Of a stretch of DNA of 64,000 bases, positions 19,162-29,029 are shown piece after piece. The stretch lies in NCBI RefSeq assembly GCF_020831365.1, contig NZ_JAJHPV010000021.1, positions 389,339-453,338 on the forward strand, read 5' to 3'. The DNA comes from Massilia agrisoli (lineage in GTDB: Bacteria; Pseudomonadota; Gammaproteobacteria; Burkholderiales; Burkholderiaceae_D). Under the pieces are notes generated by a model. It did not search any database, had not been told where the DNA came from, and saw nothing but the letters and a program-made list of their open reading frames with translations. Both the position numbers and the translations under genes were made by a program. Position 1 is the stretch's first letter; the number at the start of each line of letters is the position of its first letter.

Positions 19162-19168
19162 GCATAGC

Positions 19169-20155
19169 GTGGCCTTGAATATCCTTTTGGTGCGGGTGTC
19201 GTCGCTGGGCGACGTCCTGCACAACCTGCCGATGGTGGCCGACATCCTGCGCCATTACCCCGATGCGAACATCGACTGGGTGGTGGAGGAGGGCTATGTC
19301 AGCCTGGTGCGGCTGAACCCGCACGTACGCAAGATCATCCCGTTCGCGCTGCGGCGCTGGCGCAAGAAGCTCGGCGACAAGGCCACGCGCGCCGAGATCA
19401 AGGCCTTCTTCGCCACGCTGCGCGAGGAGCGCTACGACTACGTCTTCGACACCCAGGGCCTGCTCAAGACCGGCATCATCATGGGGGCGGCCCGCACTGT
19501 CGCAGGCGGCCAGAAGGTCGGCCTGGCCAACGGCAGCGAAGGGTCGGGCTACGAAGGCATCTCGCGTATCTTCCATACAAAGAGCATCCCGCTCGACCCG
19601 CGCACCCATGCGGTAGCGCGCGGGCGGCTGGTGGCCGGCGCGGCGCTCGGCTACCCGGTGGACGTGGCGCCCGATTTCGGGCTGCCCGGCCCAGGCACCG
19701 CCAACCGTCCGCATTGGATGCCGCCTGAGGACTACGCCGTGTTCTTCCACGGGACCGCGCGCGACGCCAAGAAGTGGCCAGGCGCGAACTGGATCAATAC
19801 CGCCAATGCACTGGCGCCGATGCCGGTGCTGCTGGCCTGGGGCTCGCCTGGCGAAAAGCGCGAAGCCGAGGCGATTGCAGGCGGCGCGCCGAACGCGGTG
19901 GTGCTGCCGAAGCTGTCGATGGACGAAGCCATTTCGCTGGCGCGCAACGCGGCACTGGCGATCGGCGTGGACACCGGCCTGACGCACATCGCCGCCGCCT
20001 TCGTGCGCCCGACCATCGAACTGTATTGCGACTCGCCGAAGTGGAAAACCGAAGGCAACTGGTCGCAGCGCATCATCAACCTGGGCGACCTGGGCGCCCC
20101 GCCATCTGTGCCCGAGGTCCTGGCCGCAGTGGAGCGCCTGAAAGGCCAGCCTTGA
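19169..20155 (+). CDS. waaC: Lipopolysaccharide heptosyltransferase I
   Basis: A 328-residue GT9 enzyme that adds the first L,D-heptose to Kdo2-lipid A at the inner membrane. N-terminal ILLVRVSSLGDVLHNLP and the C-terminal donor-site segment AIGVDTGLTHIAAAF are characteristic. GTG 19169 begins the family-conserved N-terminus. The stop is embedded in the TTGA start of waaA. gmhB, which acts in making the heptose donor, is encoded about 3.6 kb downstream on the other strand. Confidence 0.95.
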   Translation: MALNILLVRVSSLGDVLHNLPMVADILRHYPDANIDWVVEEGYVSLVRLNPHVRKIIPFALRRWRKKLGDKATRAEIKAFFATLREERYDYVFDTQGLLKTGIIMGAARTVAGGQKVGLANGSEGSGYEGISRIFHTKSIPLDPRTHAVARGRLVAGAALGYPVDVAPDFGLPGPGTANRPHWMPPEDYAVFFHGTARDAKKWPGANWINTANALAPMPVLLAWGSPGEKREAEAIAGGAPNAVVLPKLSMDEAISLARNAALAIGVDTGLTHIAAAFVRPTIELYCDSPKWKTEGNWSQRIINLGDLGAPPSVPEVLAAVERLKGQP

Positions 20156-21420
20156 CGCGCGGCGTGTACTCCGCGCTGTGGGTGCTGGCGCTGCCGTTCG
20201 TGCTCGGACGGCTGTGGTGGCGCGGCCTGCGCGAGCCCGGCTACCGCCAGCACCTTGGCGAGCGCCTCGGATTCTACGGCCGGCGCGACGCCGGCTGGCA
20301 CACGCTCTGGGTGCACGCAGTCTCGGTCGGCGAAACGCGCGCGGCCGAACCGCTGGTCGACGCGCTGATGCAGGCCTACCCGGACAGCCGCATCGTCCTG
20401 ACCCACATGACCCCGACCGGGCGCGCGACCGGCAAGGCGCTGTACGCCAAGCACGGCGCGCGGCTGGTGCAAAGCTATCTACCTTACGACATCGAATGGC
20501 TGGTGCGGCGCTTCCTGCGCTTTTTTGCACCGCGCATCTGCATCCTGATGGAGACCGAGGTGTGGCCGAACATGATCGCGGCCTGCCAGCGGCACGATGT
20601 GCCGGTTGCGCTGGTCAATGCGCGCCTGTCCGAACGCTCGCTGCGCCGCGGCCAGCGCTTTGGCGCGCTGATGATGCAGACGGCGCGCGGCATCACCCTG
20701 GTGGCTGCGCAAACCGAAGCCGATGCCGCCCGTGTCCGTGCGCTCGGCTCGCCGAAGGTGGAGGTTACCGGCAGCATCAAGTTCGATGTCGTGGTGCCGC
20801 AGGCTGCGCTGGACACTGGCGCCTGGCTGCGCGAGCGCATTGGCGGCCGCCCGGTGCTGCTGTGCGCCAGCACGCGCGAGGGCGAGGAAGCGCTGATCCT
20901 CGACGCGTGGCAGGCGATGGCGCCGCGGCCCCAAGGCATGCTGCTGGCGATCGTGCCGCGCCACCCGCAACGCTTTGACGAAGTCGCGGGCCTTGCCGCG
21001 GCGCGGGGCATGACTGTGCAGCGCCGTTCGCAGCTTGGCGAAGAGCCGGTTGCCGCCGACGTTTTGCTGGGTGACTCGATGGGCGAGATGTTCGCGTACT
21101 ACGAAGCATGCGACTGCGCCTTCATCGGCGGCAGCCTGCTGCCGCTGGGAGGGCAGAACCTGATCGAAGCCTGCGCGCTCGCGCGCCCCGTCCTGGTCGG
21201 CCAGCACACCTTCAATTTTGCCCAGGCGACCGAGGAGGCAATTGCCGCCGGCGGCGCGTTACGTGTGAAGGATGCGGCCCGGATGCTCGAACAAGGCGCC
21301 CGTTTGCTGGCAGACCGTGGCGCGCGCGCCACGATGGGACAACGCGCCGCGGCCTTCGCAGGGGCACACAAGGGCGCGACCCTGCGCACGCTTGAACTGT
21401 TGAGGCCATTAATTCACTAA
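20152..21420 (+). CDS. waaA: 3-deoxy-D-manno-octulosonic acid (Kdo) transferase
   Basis: A 422-residue GT30 enzyme (E. coli 425) that adds Kdo to lipid IV-A. An N-terminal hydrophobic anchor (YSALWVLALPFVLGRL) is followed by the family segments WVHAVSVGETRAAEPL, ILMETEVWPN and GGSLLPLGGQNLIEA. The start is taken as TTG 20152, overlapping the waaC stop as TTGA. This start gives the expected length and N-terminal anchor, and no ATG is available near it. One Kdo transferase is enough for the core in this group. Confidence 0.95.
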   Translation: MTRGVYSALWVLALPFVLGRLWWRGLREPGYRQHLGERLGFYGRRDAGWHTLWVHAVSVGETRAAEPLVDALMQAYPDSRIVLTHMTPTGRATGKALYAKHGARLVQSYLPYDIEWLVRRFLRFFAPRICILMETEVWPNMIAACQRHDVPVALVNARLSERSLRRGQRFGALMMQTARGITLVAAQTEADAARVRALGSPKVEVTGSIKFDVVVPQAALDTGAWLRERIGGRPVLLCASTREGEEALILDAWQAMAPRPQGMLLAIVPRHPQRFDEVAGLAAARGMTVQRRSQLGEEPVAADVLLGDSMGEMFAYYEACDCAFIGGSLLPLGGQNLIEACALARPVLVGQHTFNFAQATEEAIAAGGALRVKDAARMLEQGARLLADRGARATMGQRAAAFAGAHKGATLRTLELLRPLIH

Positions 21421-21462
21421 CATTTTGTTACCATGTCCCCATAAGAAAAGCAGGGGAAGTTC

Positions 21463-22014
21463 ATGTTAGGGTACAACCAATCCAAAATGGCCGGCACTGA
21501 GCCGCTTGCATCGCTCGAACCGCGCACCACGATCAACATCGCCGTTCCGCCAAGCCAGCACGCTGATGCGCGCGTCCCCGTTTTGCATGACGATCCGGCC
21601 CGCGTACCGATGGTTTTCTCGGTCCGGTATTCCCTGTCCGAGTACTCCGGCTTCATGTGGGAGCACGGCGGCTACCTGATTCGCCGCCGCCGGCTTGGCG
21701 TGCTGCGCACCTACCTGATGCTGCTCAAGACCACTGGTTCGGCCGCGCTGCATTTTGCCGCCGCGGGGCGCGGCAAACTGGTCTACGAATTCACCATCGA
21801 CGACCATGGCATCGTGCGCAGCTGCTCGCGCGGCGTAACCTTGATTTCGTGGGATGACGTGGTGCGCATCCGGCGCTACCGGCGCGGCTACCTGATGGTG
21901 CTCAAGCGCGGCACCTTGCCGATTCCGTACCGCTGCCTCGGCGAGGCCGAGCGGGCAGGGATGGAGCGCTACACAGAGATGCTGAAAATCGCCGCGCAGG
22001 CGCGGCATGCCTGA
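21463..22014 (+). CDS. Hypothetical protein with YcxB-like C-terminal segment
   Basis: A 183-residue protein of unknown function with a strong Shine-Dalgarno sequence (AGGGGAAG) before ATG 21463. Residues 1-60 are polar and of low complexity. A central hydrophobic stretch includes YLMLLKTTGSAALHFAAA. The C-terminal part (YEFTIDDHGIVRSCSRGVTLISWDDVVRIRRY) reads like the YcxB-like PH-type fold, in which a beta-rich domain ends with W-D-x-V. The YcxB link is by eye and tentative. It stands alone between waaA and a REP unit. Confidence 0.7.
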   Translation: MLGYNQSKMAGTEPLASLEPRTTINIAVPPSQHADARVPVLHDDPARVPMVFSVRYSLSEYSGFMWEHGGYLIRRRRLGVLRTYLMLLKTTGSAALHFAAAGRGKLVYEFTIDDHGIVRSCSRGVTLISWDDVVRIRRYRRGYLMVLKRGTLPIPYRCLGEAERAGMERYTEMLKIAAQARHA

Positions 22015-22021
22015 TAGTATG

Positions 22022-22048
22022 CGTCGTTCCCGCCTCCGCGGGAACGAC
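22022..22048. repeat. REP-like palindrome (family 1, copy C, single unit)
   Basis: A single hairpin, CGTCGTTCCCGC followed by CTCC and GCGGGAACGAC, with the same arms as the paired copies at 10698 and 60805. It lies in the convergent gap between two genes, where it could block read-through. Confidence 0.8.
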
Positions 22049-22051
22049 CGA

Positions 22052-22993
22052 TCAATCGAACAATACCGGCAGTTCCTGCGAGCGCTGTCGCAGCGCCGCG
22101 CGCGCCCCTTCATAATCCGGATACACCGAACCGACCTGCGCCCAGAAGCGCGGGCTGTGATTCATCTCGAGCAGGTGCGCCAGTTCGTGCGCGACCACAT
22201 AATCGATCAGCGGCAGCGCGAAGTGCACCAGCCGCCAGTTCAGGCGGATGTTGCCGCCCACGGTGCACGAACCCCAGCGCGTACCTGCCGACGACAAGGC
22301 CATCGAGGCGTAGCGCACCCCCAGCTTCTCCGCGTACAGGTCGAGCCGCTCGGCAAACAGGCGCCTGGCCTCGGCCTGGTACCAGATCTTCACGCGTTCT
22401 TTCAGCTGCCATTCGGACAGGCCTGGCGCCACGCCGAGGCGGAGGATGCGCGCCTCGCCATCGAACACGCAGTGGCTGCGCGGCGCCTCCTCGATACGCA
22501 AGGTGATGTCTCCGCCCAGGAAAGGCAGCTGGGCGCCGTCGGTCCAGCGCACCGGCGGACGTTCTTCGCGGGTCGCGCGGCGCTCGCCCCGTTCATGCAG
22601 CTTATTCAAAATCCAGCGCTGCTTGGCGCGGATGGCGGTGTCGATTTCTGCCAGCGTGATGCGGCGCGGCGCGGTGACGCGCAGGCCGTTATCGTCGATC
22701 ATGAAGCCGATCGAGCGGCGCGTCGAGCGGCGCAGCTCGAATTCGAGGAAGTGCGCGCCAAGCTGGATGCGGCGCAGCGGCGGCGAATCGGGCGAGCGTG
22801 GCGACGTTGGGATGGTTGGGCGCGGCGGGACTGGCGGCGCCTTGAACAGCGGTTGTGGCGGAGGTGGCGGGCTTTTCGCGGCTGGTTCAAGCGCCGCGAA
22901 AAAGTCCTGTGCAAATAATTCGAGTTGGTGCCCGTTGATCTTTGGTGACGTCATGTTCTGCTGCGGGGTCGATGCGCGGATCAGGGCGCCCAT
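22052..22993 (-). CDS. YgjP-type (DUF45) metal-dependent hydrolase
   Basis: About 313 residues. The C-terminal half is a DUF45/SprT-like zincin domain with VVAHELAHLLEMNHSPRFW (HExxH plus third His). The preceding segments WGSCTVGGNIRLNWRLV and IDYVVAHEL are typical of the YgjP family. The N-terminal 90 residues are Pro-rich and probably disordered. The start at 22993, just after the upstream plsC stop, is chosen for coupling; 22954 (MTSPKINGHQ) is equally possible, and neither has a clear Shine-Dalgarno sequence. It is the last gene of the minus-strand run starting at ybeZ. The substrate is unknown. Confidence 0.85.
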   Translation of the reverse strand: MGALIRASTPQQNMTSPKINGHQLELFAQDFFAALEPAAKSPPPPPQPLFKAPPVPPRPTIPTSPRSPDSPPLRRIQLGAHFLEFELRRSTRRSIGFMIDDNGLRVTAPRRITLAEIDTAIRAKQRWILNKLHERGERRATREERPPVRWTDGAQLPFLGGDITLRIEEAPRSHCVFDGEARILRLGVAPGLSEWQLKERVKIWYQAEARRLFAERLDLYAEKLGVRYASMALSSAGTRWGSCTVGGNIRLNWRLVHFALPLIDYVVAHELAHLLEMNHSPRFWAQVGSVYPDYEGARAALRQRSQELPVLFD

Positions 22994-22998
22994 TTCGC

Positions 22999-23739
22999 TT
23001 AGCCAGCGTTGTAGACGTGGGGTGAAATGACGCGCATTTCTGATTCTATCCAATTTTCCACCTCTTCCATCATGCTGTCGGCCGTGTGGCCATCCGGAGC
23101 TATTGGTTTTCCGATCGATACCGTAATCAGGCCGGGGCGCTTGATGAATGAGTTCTTCGGCCAGCACTCGCCAGAATTATGCGCGATCGGCACGACGACC
23201 GTGTTGGTTTCGATGGCAAGGCGTGTGCCTCCGCTTTTGTACTTGCCCTTTTGGCCAACCGGTATCCGTGTCCCTTCAGGGAACATGATAATCCATTGGC
23301 CGTCCGCCAGCCTGCGTTTGCCCTGAGTTACAACATGTTTGAATGCGTTTTTTCCCTGGCTGCGGTCGATCGGGATCATGCGCAGCAGCGCCATGCCCCA
23401 GCCGAAGAAAGGTATATACAAAATCTCTTTCTTGAAAACGTAGACCAGGGGGCGCGTCAGGCTTGGAAGCAGGAAGATGGTCTCCCATGCCGACTGGTGC
23501 TTCGACAGCACGATGGCCGGCGCGTCCGGCAGGTTGTCATAGCCTTTGAACTCGTAGCGGATGCCGCAAATGACCTTGGCGCACCAGATCACAAAGACAT
23601 TCCAGCGCGAGGTCACCCAGAAGCGTTTGTTGTAAGGCAGGGGCGCGGCCAGCATGCAGACCCACACCCAGATCACGGTGGCCAGCACCATCACGACGGT
23701 GAACAACAGGGAACGCAGGAACAGGGTGAAGTTACGCAA
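22999..23739 (-). CDS. Lysophospholipid acyltransferase family protein (PlsC paralogue)
   Basis: A 246-residue membrane acyltransferase. An N-terminal hydrophobic helix pair (residues 5-35) is followed by SKHQSAWETIF (HX4D-type: H-Q-S-A-W-E, with Glu in place of Asp) and the FPEGTRIPVGQKGKYKSGG motif. Directly upstream are gmhB and glyS, the usual betaproteobacterial order. The HX4E variant is also known in this group of acyltransferases. The acyl acceptor is not certain: lysophosphatidate or another lysophospholipid. Confidence 0.9.
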   Translation of the reverse strand: MRNFTLFLRSLLFTVVMVLATVIWVWVCMLAAPLPYNKRFWVTSRWNVFVIWCAKVICGIRYEFKGYDNLPDAPAIVLSKHQSAWETIFLLPSLTRPLVYVFKKEILYIPFFGWGMALLRMIPIDRSQGKNAFKHVVTQGKRRLADGQWIIMFPEGTRIPVGQKGKYKSGGTRLAIETNTVVVPIAHNSGECWPKNSFIKRPGLITVSIGKPIAPDGHTADSMMEEVENWIESEMRVISPHVYNAG

Positions 23740-23763
23740 AATATCTCCGGATTTTTTATGTTG

Positions 23764-24327
23764 TTATGCAGCGCTTGCGGCAGGCGCGGTAGCGGCCTTG
23801 AGCAGCGCGTCGACCATGCTGGCCAGGTCGGGGAAGACCTGGGTGCCTGGCGGCAGGCCGCCGGTCTCCAGCGTCTTCTGGCCCTTGCCGGTCAGGACCA
23901 GGTAAGGCGCGCAGCCGCTGATGAACCCTGCCTGCAGGTCGCGCAGCGAGTCGCCCACGGTCGGCACGCCCTTCAGGCTGACCTTGAAGCGCTTCGAGAT
24001 TTCGTCGAACATGCCAGCCTTGGGCTTGCGGCAGTCGCAGTTGTCGATCGCCGCGTGCGGACAGAAGAAAATCGCGTCGATGTCCGCTCCCACCTGCTGC
24101 GCACTGGTGTGCAGCTTCTGGTGGATCGCATTCAGGATCGACATGTCGAACAGCTCGCGCGCGATGCCGGACTGGTTCGACGCGATCACGACGCGGTAGC
24201 CGGCCTGGTTCAGGCGCGCGATCGCTTCGAGCGAGCCGGGGATGGGAATCCACTCGGCCGGCGATTTGATGAATTCGGGCGAGTCATGATTGATGACGCC
24301 GTCGCGGTCGAGGATGATCATCTTCAT
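23764..24327 (-). CDS. gmhB: D-glycero-D-manno-heptose 1,7-bisphosphate 7-phosphatase
   Basis: A 187-residue HAD phosphatase in ADP-heptose synthesis for the LPS core. The nucleophile loop ILDRDGVINHDS is at residues 4-15. The zinc-binding cluster FFCPHAAIDNCDCRKPKAGM is near residues 95-114, and GDSLRDLQAG follows near 135. ATG 24327 is preferred because GGAG sits seven bases upstream; 24342 would extend it by five residues. It is located between glyS and plsC. Confidence 0.94.
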   Translation of the reverse strand: MKMIILDRDGVINHDSPEFIKSPAEWIPIPGSLEAIARLNQAGYRVVIASNQSGIARELFDMSILNAIHQKLHTSAQQVGADIDAIFFCPHAAIDNCDCRKPKAGMFDEISKRFKVSLKGVPTVGDSLRDLQAGFISGCAPYLVLTGKGQKTLETGGLPPGTQVFPDLASMVDALLKAATAPAASAA

Positions 24328-24338
24328 GGCGGCTCCGA

Positions 24339-26426
24339 TCACGATGCCAGTTTCGAAATGTCGGCCACGCGGTTCATCATGCCGTGCAAGGACGACAGCA
24401 AGGCCAGGCGGTTGTTGCGCAGCGCAAGGTCTTCATCCATCACCATCACGTCGAGGAAGAAGGCGTCGACGTCGTCGCGCAGGCGCGCCAGCGTCTTGAG
24501 CGTGCCTGTGAAGTCGCCCGCGGCAAACGCCGCATCGACATCGGGACGCACGCGGTTGATCGCGCTGTACAAGTTGCGCTCCGCTTCTTCCTTCAGCAGG
24601 CCTTCCGAGACGGTACCGATGGCGGCGTCGGTCTTTTTCAGGATGTTGGTGATGCGCTTGTTGGCGGCGGCCAGCGACGCACTCTCCGGCAACGCGGCAA
24701 ACGCCTGCACCGCTTCGAGGCGCTGGACGATGTCGTCGAGGCGGTCGGGGTTTTGCGCCAGCACCGCTTCGACTTCGTTCGGTGTGAAGCCGCGCTCGCG
24801 CAGCATGCCGCGCAGGCGGTCGATGATGAAGGCGCTGACATCAAGCGTCGGGTCCTTGAACCCGGCACGGGTTTCGAACTGCGCGGCGGCGAATGCCAGC
24901 AACTCGCTGATGCCGACCGGCAGGCGCTTCTCGATCATCATGCGCAGCACGCCGAGGGCGTGGCGGCGCAGCGCGAACGGGTCCTTGTCGCCGGTTGGCT
25001 GCAGGCCGATGCTCCAGATGCCGACCAGGGTTTCCAGCTTGTCGGCCAGTGCGACGGCGGTGCCGGTCGCGGTCGACGGCAGGGCGTCGCCGGCAAAGCG
25101 TGGCTGGTAGTGTTCGGACGCGGCCAGCGCGACTTCCTCGTGCTCGCCATCGTGGCGCGCGTAGTAGCTGCCCATGATGCCTTGCAGTTCAGGGAATTCG
25201 CCCACCATGTCGGTCAAGAGGTCGGCTTTGGCCAGCAGCGCGCCGCGCTCGGCCAGCAGCATGTCGTAGCCGAGGCGCTTGGCGATGGCGCCAGCCAGCG
25301 CGGCCAGGCGCATGGTACGCTCGGACTGGGTGCCCAGCTTGTTGTGATAGACGACGTTGGCCAGCAGCGGCAGGCGCGCTTCCAGGGTCTTCTTTTTGTC
25401 CTGCTCGAAGAAGAACTTGGCGTCGGCCAGGCGCGGACGCACCACGCGCTCGTTGCCGCCGATGATGTGCTGCGGCGATTCGGTGGCGATGTTCGAGACG
25501 ATCAGGAAGCGCGAACGCAGCTTGCCGGCGGTGTCGGTCAGCGCGAAATACTTTTGATTGGTCTGCATCGTCAGGATCAGGCATTCCTGCGGCACGGCCA
25601 GGAACTCTTCTTCGAAGCGGCATTCGTAGACCACCGGCCATTCGACCAGCGCGGCCACTTCGTCGAGCAGCGATTCGGGCATCAAGACCTTGTCGGCGCC
25701 GGCTTTTTCAAGCAGCGCCGTGCGGATGCGCTCCTTGCGGGCGGCCGGGCTGGCGATGACGCGGCCTTCGGTTTCCAGGGTTGCTTCGTAGTGCTGCGCG
25801 TGCGCGATGGCGATGTCGCTGCCGTCGGTCAGGAAGCGGTGGCCGAGCGTGATGTTCGATGCGGCCAGGCCCAGCGCAGTCAGCGGGATCACCTGTTCGC
25901 CATGCAGCGCGACCAGCTTGTGCGCCGGGCGCACGAACTGCACGGTGTCGCCGCCAGGGCGCTGGTAGCTCATCAGCTTTGGGATCGGCAGCTTGGCCAG
26001 GGCGTCAGCCAGCGCGGCCTGCAGGCCGGTCGACAGCGCGCTGCCTTGCGCGGTGTGGGTGTAGAAGAAGCTCTCGGCCTTGCCGTCCACGGCGCGTTCG
26101 AGGCGGTCGACGGTGACGTCGGCAAAGCCCATCGCGGCCAGCTTCTTGGCCAGCGGCGCGGTCGGGTTGCCGTCGGCGTCCAGCGCGACGCTGACCGGCA
26201 GCACCTTGTCGCGGATCGACTTGTCGGGCGAAGTGCCGCGCACGTTGGTGATCGATACGGCCAGGCGGCGCGGGGTGGCGTAGGTGGTGGCGGCGCTGCC
26301 GTCGTCGAGGAAATCGCGCGACTTCAGGCCGTTCACGATGGCGGCGGCAAAGGCGTCGCCCAGTTTGACGAGTGCCTTCGGCGGCAGTTCTTCGGTCAGC
26401 AGTTCGACTAGTAATGTCTGGTTCAT
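24339..26426 (-). CDS. glyS: Glycine--tRNA ligase beta subunit
   Basis: A 695-residue beta subunit of the bacterial alpha2beta2 GlyRS; it binds tRNA. The N-terminal [15 protein letters not shown] is the family hallmark. The central part contains a degenerate HD-type region ([20 protein letters not shown]), and the C-terminus is an anticodon-binding-like domain. Length matches E. coli GlyS (689). It is 17 bases downstream of glyQ, so the two are co-translated. Confidence 0.97.
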   Translation of the reverse strand: MNQTLLVELLTEELPPKALVKLGDAFAAAIVNGLKSRDFLDDGSAATTYATPRRLAVSITNVRGTSPDKSIRDKVLPVSVALDADGNPTAPLAKKLAAMGFADVTVDRLERAVDGKAESFFYTHTAQGSALSTGLQAALADALAKLPIPKLMSYQRPGGDTVQFVRPAHKLVALHGEQVIPLTALGLAASNITLGHRFLTDGSDIAIAHAQHYEATLETEGRVIASPAARKERIRTALLEKAGADKVLMPESLLDEVAALVEWPVVYECRFEEEFLAVPQECLILTMQTNQKYFALTDTAGKLRSRFLIVSNIATESPQHIIGGNERVVRPRLADAKFFFEQDKKKTLEARLPLLANVVYHNKLGTQSERTMRLAALAGAIAKRLGYDMLLAERGALLAKADLLTDMVGEFPELQGIMGSYYARHDGEHEEVALAASEHYQPRFAGDALPSTATGTAVALADKLETLVGIWSIGLQPTGDKDPFALRRHALGVLRMMIEKRLPVGISELLAFAAAQFETRAGFKDPTLDVSAFIIDRLRGMLRERGFTPNEVEAVLAQNPDRLDDIVQRLEAVQAFAALPESASLAAANKRITNILKKTDAAIGTVSEGLLKEEAERNLYSAINRVRPDVDAAFAAGDFTGTLKTLARLRDDVDAFFLDVMVMDEDLALRNNRLALLSSLHGMMNRVADISKLAS

Positions 26427-26443
26427 GTTGTTCTATCTGTCGT

Positions 26444-27358
26444 TCAGGCGGCGGCGTCAAGCGCCTTTGGGGCCATCGGGAAGCCGAGCTTCTCGCGCGA
26501 GTCGTAATATGCTTGCGCCACCAGGCGCGACAGCGTGCGCACGCGGCCAATGTAGGCGGCGCGTTCGGTCACCGAGATGGCGCCGCGCGCATCCAGCATG
26601 TTGAAGCTGTGCGAAGCGCGCATGATCTGCTCGTAGGCCGGCAAGGTCAGCTGCAGCTCGACCAGGCGCTTGGCTTCGGCTTCATGGTTGGCGAACTGCG
26701 CGAACAGCAGTTCAGTGTTCGCGTGCTCGAAGTTATAGGTCGACTGCTCGACTTCGTTCTGGTGGTAGACGTCACCGTACGACAGCGACTTCTTTGCACC
26801 GTTCTCTTCCCACTCGGTCCACACCAGGTCGTAGACGTTTTCCACGCCCTGCAGGTACATCGCGAGGCGCTCGATACCGTAGGTGATCTCGCCCAGCACC
26901 GGCTTGCAGTCAAGGCCGCCGACCTGCTGGAAGTAGGTGAACTGGGTGACTTCCATCCCGTTCAGCCACACTTCCCAGCCCAGGCCCCAGGCGCCCAGGG
27001 TCGGGCTTTCCCAGTCGTCTTCGACGAAGCGCACGTCGTTCTGCTTCAGGTCCAGGCCCAGCGCCTCCAGCGAGCCAAGGTACAGGTCGAGGATGTTTTC
27101 CGGGGCTGGCTTGAGCACGACCTGGTACTGGTAATAGTGCTGCAGGCGGTTCGGGTTCTCGCCGTAGCGGCCATCCTTGGGGCGGCGCGATGGCTGCACG
27201 TAAGCGGCGCGCCAGGGTTCAGGGCCGATCGCGCGCAGGAAGGTACCGGTGTGGAAGGTGCCGGCGCCGACTTCCATGTCGTATGGCTGGAGCAGGGCGC
27301 AGCCCTGCTTGTCCCAGTAGGACTGCAAGGTCAGGATAATTTGTTGAAATGTGAGCAT
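26444..27358 (-). CDS. glyQ: Glycine--tRNA ligase alpha subunit
   Basis: A 304-residue class II catalytic subunit of Gly[22 protein letters not shown] is the diagnostic N-terminus. The catalytic core includes [22 protein letters not shown] near 30-51. It pairs with glyS immediately downstream. About 100 bases separate it from lnt on the same strand, enough for a promoter, but none is obvious. Confidence 0.97.
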   Translation of the reverse strand: MLTFQQIILTLQSYWDKQGCALLQPYDMEVGAGTFHTGTFLRAIGPEPWRAAYVQPSRRPKDGRYGENPNRLQHYYQYQVVLKPAPENILDLYLGSLEALGLDLKQNDVRFVEDDWESPTLGAWGLGWEVWLNGMEVTQFTYFQQVGGLDCKPVLGEITYGIERLAMYLQGVENVYDLVWTEWEENGAKKSLSYGDVYHQNEVEQSTYNFEHANTELLFAQFANHEAEAKRLVELQLTLPAYEQIMRASHSFNMLDARGAISVTERAAYIGRVRTLSRLVAQAYYDSREKLGFPMAPKALDAAA

Positions 27359-27460
27359 CGTGAGTGGCCGTCACGCCGCGGCGTGAACGATTGTTGGGTT
27401 TGCCAAAAGACCAATTTTAGCGGGTTTTGCGCGGGGACTGGGGCCGTTGTGGCGACTATG

Positions 27461-29029
27461 TCACTTTTGCGCGGGTTGCGAAAGGGTTTGACGGTATTTT
27501 CGGCCCATCAGCCAGGCTGCACCGAGCGCCACGCCAGACAGCAGCAGGAACAGCACGTTACCGAAGCGGATGTACGGGGTCGAGCCTTGCATGCCCTGCA
27601 CGGTGGCCGACAGGCTGCCGCGGCTGTGCGATGGCAGCTTGGCGGTGACCCGGCCTTTGGCGTCGATGACGGCGGTGGCGCCGTTGTTCGTCGAGCGCAG
27701 CATCGGGCGGCCGGTTTCCAGCGCGCGCATCTGCGAAATCTGCAGGTGCTGCGGGATCGCGACCGATTTGCCATACCAGGCCAGGTTCGACACGTTCAGC
27801 AGCATCGTGGCGGGGTTCGGCGATGAGCGCAATTGCAGCGCGATCTCTTCGCCGAACGCGTCTTCGTAGCAGACGTTCGGCAGCACCATCTGGTCCTTGA
27901 CTGCGAAGGGCTTCTGCACTTTGGCCCCGCGCGTGAAGTCGCCCAGCGGGATCGCCATCATGTCGACGAACCAGCGGAAGCCCGACGGCACGAATTCGCC
28001 GAACGGCACCAGGTGCTGCTTGTCGTAGCGGTAGCTGCGGCCATCGGGCGAAATGCCGGCCACGCTGTTGGCGTACTGGGTCGGGCTGTCGGCCAGCGGT
28101 ATGCCGTACATCAGGTGGCTGCCGGTCTCGCGCGCAAAGCGCGCCAGGCCGTCGAGGTAGCCGGGCGGCAGCTGCTGCGGGAACAGCACGATGGCCGTTT
28201 CCGGCGTGGCGATCAGGTCGGCGGGAGCGGCCTTGATCATGCCGTCGTACAGCGCCAGCGCGCGGTCGATGTGCGCGGCGTCGAATTTCTGGTCTTGCGG
28301 GACATCGCCCTGCAGCAGGCGCACGGTGATCGGGGCGCCGGCTGGCCGGGTCCAGTCGATGAAGGTGAGGCCGTAACCGGCGGCCATGATGGCGGCCAGC
28401 ATGCCAAGCGCCTGCAGGCGCGCACGCTGGGTCAGCATGACCAGGCAGGAGGCGCACAGCGCCACCAGCGCGCCGATGCCGAACACGCCAATGACCGGCG
28501 CGTAGCCGGCCAGGGGACTGATGTTATGGGCGTAGCCGGACGAGGCCCACGGGAAGCCGGTGAACATCCAGCCGCGCACCCATTCGGACAGGCCCCACAT
28601 CACCGGCAGCACGAGCAGCAGGAAGGCCGGCACCGGCAGCGACCAGCGGCGGCGCAGCCAGGTGGCGGCGCCTGTGCCCAAAGCGGAGAACACGCCCATG
28701 TAGACGGCCAGCAGCGCAATGGCGATGGCTGCGACCGGCGCCGGCATGCCGCCGTAGACGGTAATGGCGACATACAGCCAGTGCATGCCTGCGACCGACC
28801 AGCCGAAGCCAAAGCCCCAGCCGACCAGCAGGCTGCGCCTGGCCGAGGTGTCCATGCCGATTTGGTAGAACAGCCACGCCAGTGCGACGACCTGGACCGG
28901 CCACCATGCGAATGGCTGGAACGAGAACAGGCTGGAAAAACCCGCCACGGCGGCCACCAGCATCGGCAGCGCAGTGGTGCGCGGCTTGCGGGTGGCAGGA
29001 TCAGGCGGGGTGGCGCGGCGACGCAGCAT
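27461..29029 (-). CDS. lnt: Apolipoprotein N-acyltransferase
   Basis: A 522-residue inner-membrane enzyme that adds the third acyl chain to lipoproteins. About six N-terminal membrane helices precede a nitrilase domain. The catalytic triad is visible: Glu in IATPETAIV, Lys in YRYDKQHLVPFGEFVP and Cys in PNVCYEDAFG. One C-terminal helix ends the protein. ATG 29029 overlaps the corC stop as TGATG; the TTG one codon earlier is not needed. Confidence 0.96.
   Translation of the reverse strand: MLRRRATPPDPATRKPRTTALPMLVAAVAGFSSLFSFQPFAWWPVQVVALAWLFYQIGMDTSARRSLLVGWGFGFGWSVAGMHWLYVAITVYGGMPAPVAAIAIALLAVYMGVFSALGTGAATWLRRRWSLPVPAFLLLVLPVMWGLSEWVRGWMFTGFPWASSGYAHNISPLAGYAPVIGVFGIGALVALCASCLVMLTQRARLQALGMLAAIMAAGYGLTFIDWTRPAGAPITVRLLQGDVPQDQKFDAAHIDRALALYDGMIKAAPADLIATPETAIVLFPQQLPPGYLDGLARFARETGSHLMYGIPLADSPTQYANSVAGISPDGRSYRYDKQHLVPFGEFVPSGFRWFVDMMAIPLGDFTRGAKVQKPFAVKDQMVLPNVCYEDAFGEEIALQLRSSPNPATMLLNVSNLAWYGKSVAIPQHLQISQMRALETGRPMLRSTNNGATAVIDAKGRVTAKLPSHSRGSLSATVQGMQGSTPYIRFGNVLFLLLSGVALGAAWLMGRKYRQTLSQPAQK

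Noticed and set aside
17761..19245. 494-codon minus-strand ORF opposite manB
   Set aside because: Shadow of manB, which has full catalytic motifs.
23179..25110. 643-codon plus-strand ORF opposite plsC, gmhB and glyS
   Set aside because: Crosses three real minus-strand genes and their gaps; no family features.
24384..26411. 675-codon plus-strand ORF opposite glyS
   Set aside because: Antisense shadow of a well-defined gene in GC-rich DNA; composition is Arg/Gln/Gly/His-rich with no domain.
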